This document shows positions 8,501 through 10,175 of a DNA stretch of 10,175 nt, piece by piece. The notes beneath the pieces are model-generated. The model did no database searches, had not been told where the DNA came from, and was given only the letters and a program-made list of their open reading frames with translations. Source of the DNA: Deltaproteobacteria bacterium (GTDB lineage: Bacteria > Desulfobacterota > Dissulfuribacteria > Dissulfuribacterales > S140-46); the NCBI GenBank assembly GCA_015491585.1, contig WFVQ01000142.1, forward strand, positions 1 to 10,175, given 5' to 3'. The first letter of the stretch is position 1; every line of letters starts with the position of its first letter. The translations under genes and the position numbers were made by a program.

Positions 8501-8602
8501 GGAAGGGGGGCGTGTATCTGCCGCGGCCGCTTCTCCCCATGCAGCGGCCACCATGCCGGCCATGACGAACAACAGAAAAAGGGTTCTGTGTCTGTATCCC
8601 AT
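5534..8602 (-). CDS. Secreted M1 metallopeptidase - ChaN haem-binding domain - PDZ fusion protein
   Basis: A large exported protein, 1022 residues from the ATG at 8602. Residues 1-28 are a signal peptide (MGYRHRTLFLLFVMAG, ending near EAAAAD). There is no lipobox cysteine, so it is probably periplasmic or secreted. The M1 peptidase part spans about 30-420: GYGFATYTLLG in place of GAMEN, zinc ligands HEIVHSWFGN (H264, H268), third ligand E286 in NWCEGLTTYLSDY, catalytic Tyr342 in VGYEKGAMFF. Residues about 500-665 match nothing I recognise. A ChaN (PF04187-like) domain follows at about 670-895: VFVGERHDDYATH, GMEMFQRPFQE, DFDNFYSAQLLWDE, AGSGHVAYGYG. A PDZ domain (about 905-995) contains GSPAYKGGVKPGDIIL. 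The tail is basic. GTG at 8617 would overlap the upstream stop, but GGAG before the ATG at 8602 and the signal peptide favour the ATG. All zinc ligands are present. Peptide and haem substrates are unknown. Confidence 0.85.
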   Translation of the reverse strand: MGYRHRTLFLLFVMAGMVAAAWGEAAAADTRPPSIKLSVKYDLDSGILHGILVGFAPKGVKTSLLVPKGLKVWGIESGGKALSLAELSKRTQEGKGARFSLNFSLRVGVKQRQFALSWSWCPTWSVPAVYSLSVAVPKGFTAISEADTIEKKTNDSTTTYRFQFRYPRRRPSLVVGKYTLTQESRKGISIEVYLLDPDPGLSKTYLQKAAHYIDLYSKLLGPYPYRRFAVVENGRPTGYGFATYTLLGRNVIRLPFIPDTSLPHEIVHSWFGNGVKVANGASNWCEGLTTYLSDYLLREREGKGTDQRHSMLLKLNSYAPKKGMSLARFWNQPSKRWRAVGYEKGAMFFHLLRREVGDDQFWKGLRLFFKRHRYKEVRWKEIRLAMEEVSGDNLSGLFKQWLATWQLPEIEIEKAVAREAAKGFQVCLTVVQGGDNPFTMNLPVTLNGANGESLDVSFPVSKPREERCFAATFKPLAVVLDPGFDTIRRLDPKEAPATVSSLLGADPPLYSAPIPLPEKVSGLIQGLGFKKASPPSSNRGALLLVSPELEPLLSDAREKGISIPSKWIAEHRLGIVKERGASLHLFRNRGRGMVVGLLLYREERDAEALLNKLPHYGKYQAIEVDKGIVVTKNRPGYSAGIERKVEEGFKVKGIKASALDTLDEIVASVSNKRVVFVGERHDDYATHLAQLEVIRALRDTGAKLAVGMEMFQRPFQEVIDDFMAGKISKKEFLKRTEYFKRWGYDFRLYEPIIDFCKANGIPIIALNLKAEISKKVARHGLDALSDEERAIIPKELDMENEEYREMLKQIFYQHPPKGPVDFDNFYSAQLLWDETMADSIATFLSGHPGTIMVVLAGSGHVAYGYGIPSRVKRRGHDYAILLCDTEGGVSSDRADYFLFPEQARPPFTAKLGVYLDEFQGRLQVKEVMEGSPAYKGGVKPGDIILTFSSHKGEPVEIKDITDLKLELFFVRPDDVITLTVKRPLKFRPDQVLELRIGPFGPAIPHSPHKARSSTHGRSGKSK

Positions 8603-8613
8603 GCTTCTCTCCG

Positions 8614-9693
8614 TCACACTATATGAAAATAGAGCCAGGCGGCTGCGGCCACGCTGGCGATCCTGAGAAACTGCCCGCCGAGCAGAAGCAGCAGCCCGGT
8701 TCTGATTTGAAAAATCCCGAGGTATCTGGGAAGCTGGTGGCGCACGGCCCGGAACGGCGTGGCTATCACGTTGCCAAGGACCAGTGCGAGTACGGTCTGG
8801 TTCAGGGAGAGCATGCCCTGGGAGAGCATGGCTCCTGCTGCTGCCGCCCCAGCGGTGAACTCTGCGATTATGCTGAACACCACCACGGAAATGCCCTCTA
8901 CAGGCAGGGTGGAGGATGGGAATAGGGCGAGGCTCTCTCCCTGAAGCCAGGTGAAGAAGTCATAGTGCTGCAGCAGCAAAATCCCTATGTATATGGGGAC
9001 GGTATATGCCGCGATCCTGCTCAACCTGTTGGTCAGGTACTTTGTGTACAGACGCTTCACCCGGCTCCAGCGGCTTTCCGGTTCAGTATCCCTTTTCTCT
9101 GTAGGCGCTGAGGCAGTGTTCCCCTTTTCGGTTCCGTGGAGCACGATCCTCCCGGCGAGCATGACCGCAATAGTCCTCAAGACCGCCGCACTGAAAGTTA
9201 TGCCCATGTATATCGCTCCTGCCTTGCCCACCAATGGGAGTATTATCGCTAAGGTGGTGGGCAGGTGGAGGATATAGGAGGGGAGGCCGATGTTCAGGAA
9301 CACAGCGAGGATCATCTCGCGCCTTCCCATTTTCCCCTCCTTGTATGCGTTCCAGATCATGGTGTTCGCCGCTATACCGGATACGAAGGCGGTTATGAAG
9401 GCGGTGGCGGCCCAGTTGCCGAAGCCGCCGAACCGCAGCAGTGGGCCGGTGAACCTGGCCATCGCCTCGGCCCAGCCCATTCCCTCTATGAGTGCGCTCA
9501 GGCCCAGCGACGCCGCCATGATCCCCAACAGCCTGGCAAGAGGAAGGAGCCCCTTGGAGACCACAAAAGCTCCGGAGAGCTCGCCGCTTCCTACCAGGAA
9601 TATCAGACAAACTCCGGCCACTATAGATGGCAGGATGAGGGAGAGGAAACCCTGTTTCTTCCCTTTTTTCTTTTTCTGCTTGCTCCTGTCCAT
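8614..9693 (-). CDS. Nucleoside-recognition (Gate) domain membrane protein
   Basis: A polytopic inner-membrane protein of 359 residues related to the Gate/nucleoside-recognition family (spore maturation SpmA/B-like, and the gate halves of nucleoside and ferrous iron transporters). A very basic N-terminus (MDRSKQKKKKGKKQG) is followed by about eight hydrophobic segments. Two gate-like repeats can be seen: residues about 50-115 with GMGWAEAMARFTGPLLRFGG and SGIAANTMIWNAYKEGKMG, and about 225-320 with SIIAEFTAGAAAAGAML and VLGNVIATPFRAVRHQLPRY. A charged hydrophilic loop (about 185-215) separates them. The substrate is unknown, and despite the family name nucleoside binding is not shown. The stop lies 11 bases before the peptidase ATG (or overlaps the alternative GTG), so it heads the three-gene operon. 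A poor TATCAT -10-like box lies at 9708-9713, with no good -35. Confidence 0.8.
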   Translation of the reverse strand: MDRSKQKKKKGKKQGFLSLILPSIVAGVCLIFLVGSGELSGAFVVSKGLLPLARLLGIMAASLGLSALIEGMGWAEAMARFTGPLLRFGGFGNWAATAFITAFVSGIAANTMIWNAYKEGKMGRREMILAVFLNIGLPSYILHLPTTLAIILPLVGKAGAIYMGITFSAAVLRTIAVMLAGRIVLHGTEKGNTASAPTEKRDTEPESRWSRVKRLYTKYLTNRLSRIAAYTVPIYIGILLLQHYDFFTWLQGESLALFPSSTLPVEGISVVVFSIIAEFTAGAAAAGAMLSQGMLSLNQTVLALVLGNVIATPFRAVRHQLPRYLGIFQIRTGLLLLLGGQFLRIASVAAAAWLYFHIV

Positions 9694-9718
9694 GGATACA
9701 GACCTTGATGATACCCTT

Positions 9719-9770
9719 TCTTATTTTTTAAAACCAGACCTATTTTTAAAAAGCGTGAATGGGGTATAAT
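9719..9770 (+). promoter_or_regulatory. AT-rich segment ending in a perfect TATAAT box
   Basis: This stretch contains two runs of T followed by A (around 9724-9733 and 9743-9752), then a consensus TATAAT (9765-9770). No -35 box near consensus lies 16-18 bases upstream (only TTTTTA-like sequence), but AT tracts there could act as UP elements. Transcription would begin near 9777, at a GCGCC-TGGA-GGCGC hairpin (9777-9790), and run into the tRNA-Pro gene. It may be a second tRNA-Pro promoter. The minus-strand operon starting at 9693 must also be driven from about here. Confidence 0.35.
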
Positions 9771-9807
9771 GAGGCCGCGCCTGGAGGCGCCCGCGGGGCT
9801 TGTTCTC

Positions 9808-9836
9808 TTGACGATTGGGCTAAAAAATGTTAAAGC
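9808..9836 (+). promoter_or_regulatory. Probable tRNA-Pro promoter
   Basis: TTGACG (9808-9813) is one mismatch from the -35 consensus. A 17-base spacer leads to TAAAGC (9831-9836), preceded by TGT as an extended -10 element. Transcription would start near 9843, about 17 bases before the mature tRNA 5' end. Confidence 0.6.
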
Positions 9837-9859
9837 TCCGTGGCTTGACCACATTAGGT

Positions 9860-9936
9860 CGGGACGTGGCGCAGTCTGGAAGCGCACCTGAATGGGGTTC
9901 AGGGGGTCGGAGGTTCAAATCCTCTCGTCCCGACCA
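9860..9936 (+). tRNA. tRNA-Pro (anticodon GGG)
   Basis: A 77-nt tRNA with CCA encoded. The acceptor stem CGGGACG pairs with CGTCCCG and the first base is C, characteristic of bacterial proline tRNAs. The D arm contains GGCGCAGTCTGGAAGCGC. The anticodon stem is CCTGA/TCAGG with loop ATGGGGT (anticodon GGG, reads CCC and CCU). The T arm is CGGAGGTTCAAATCCTC-like and pairs. It is preceded by a good promoter and followed by a strong terminator, so it is a self-contained transcription unit. Confidence 0.97.
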
Positions 9937-9952
9937 AACTATTAGGCCATCT

Positions 9953-9990
9953 CTGAAAATGCTGTTCCCAGGGCATTTTCAGTTTTTTTT
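9953..9990 (+). terminator. Intrinsic terminator after tRNA-Pro
   Basis: A perfect 10-bp stem CTGAAAATGC / GCATTTTCAG with a 10-base loop is followed at once by eight T residues (9983-9990). It starts 16 bases after the tRNA CCA. On the other strand there is no T-run, so it works in the plus direction only. Confidence 0.92.
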
Positions 9991-10002
9991 GTCTGAGGCC
10001 TT

Positions 10003-10047
10003 GCTCCGGGCGGAGCGCGGTACCGGCAGCCCCACATCCGGGGTGCC
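10003..10047 (+). other. Two tandem small hairpins upstream of the right-edge reading frame
   Basis: GCTCC-GGGC-GGAGC (10003-10016) is followed by a second stem, GGCA and CCCC (10025-10033, one bulged G) pairing with GGGG and TGCC (10040-10047). They fill most of the 86 bases between the tRNA-Pro terminator and the next possible start codon. They could be a structured leader. No T-run follows either one, no known riboswitch is recognised, and no clear promoter is seen in this gap. Confidence 0.25.
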
Positions 10048-10076
10048 TGAAACTTCTGGAAGAGGGGTATTGCCTC

Positions 10077-10175
10077 ATGACCTTACAAACATCTGCTGCA
10101 CGGGACATGATCCAGCGCTATCCCTGCTCGGAGCGGGAGATGTCCCGGGAGTCCGTGATCCAGGGCATGGGGGTC
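10077..10175 (+). CDS. N-terminus of an unrecognised protein, cut by window edge
   Basis: ATG at 10077 opens a frame that runs 33 codons to the window edge without a stop (MTLQTSAARDMIQRYPCSER, then EMSRESVIQGMGV). A purine-rich GAGGGG lies nine bases upstream of the ATG, which is acceptable as a ribosome binding site. I do not recognise the family. The peptide is short, polar and methionine-rich at its start. It is the only reasonable plus-strand gene start after the terminator, but 33 codons are too few to be sure it is real. Confidence 0.45.
   Translation, partial: MTLQTSAARDMIQRYPCSEREMSRESVIQGMGV

Noticed and set aside
8603..8617. GTG at 8617 as start of the large fusion protein (giving a GTGA overlap)
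   Set aside because: The ATG at 8602 has GGAG at good spacing and begins a clean signal peptide; the overlap remains possible but is less likely.
9290..9769. A 159-codon plus-strand frame opposite the Gate-domain gene
   Set aside because: It lies antisense to a well-supported membrane protein gene, and its peptide shows no family features; it is a shadow of GC-rich coding sequence.

Overview
The window is an ordinary-looking, GC-rich bacterial chromosomal segment with no mobile element, CRISPR array or prophage that I can see. Its left end carries the conserved block tadA - two tRNA-Ser - SRP RNA (ffs) - dnaX, all read on the minus strand. The tRNA genes encode their CCA ends, spacing is tight and several gene pairs overlap by about 4 bases. 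I infer a Gram-negative anaerobe of the former Deltaproteobacteria (Desulfobacterota) type. This rests on the style of HisC, the ChaN-type protein and the neighbourhood, and not on a phylogenetic marker, so treat it as tentative.

Left block (1-2781, minus strand). In transcription order: an isoprenylcysteine-methyltransferase-like membrane protein; a THUMP-type RNA methyltransferase overlapping it by ATGA; tadA, the tRNA adenosine deaminase; two tRNA-Ser genes with the same CGA anticodon; the small SRP RNA; and the first 47 codons of dnaX, cut by the window edge. The 3' end of tadA runs 24 bases into the first tRNA-Ser. RNA modification, tRNA, SRP and replication functions are thus stacked in one direction.

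Middle (2792-4589, plus strand). A divergent pair encodes adenylylsulfate kinase (cysC) and histidinol-phosphate aminotransferase (hisC), 20 bases apart and probably co-transcribed from a recognisable promoter at 2792-2820.

Right block (4602-9693, minus strand). A three-gene operon encodes a nucleoside-recognition (Gate) domain membrane protein, then a large secreted protein that joins an M1 zinc aminopeptidase domain, a ChaN-type haem-binding domain and a PDZ domain, then a ZnT9-like cation diffusion facilitator whose start overlaps the previous stop. This is the most interesting part of the window. It could be an envelope peptide/haem/metal handling unit, but that role is inference from domain content and gene coupling.

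Right edge (9694-10175). An AT-rich intergenic region holds promoter-like elements, followed by tRNA-Pro(GGG), a strong intrinsic terminator, two small hairpins and the first 33 codons of an unrecognised plus-strand reading frame.
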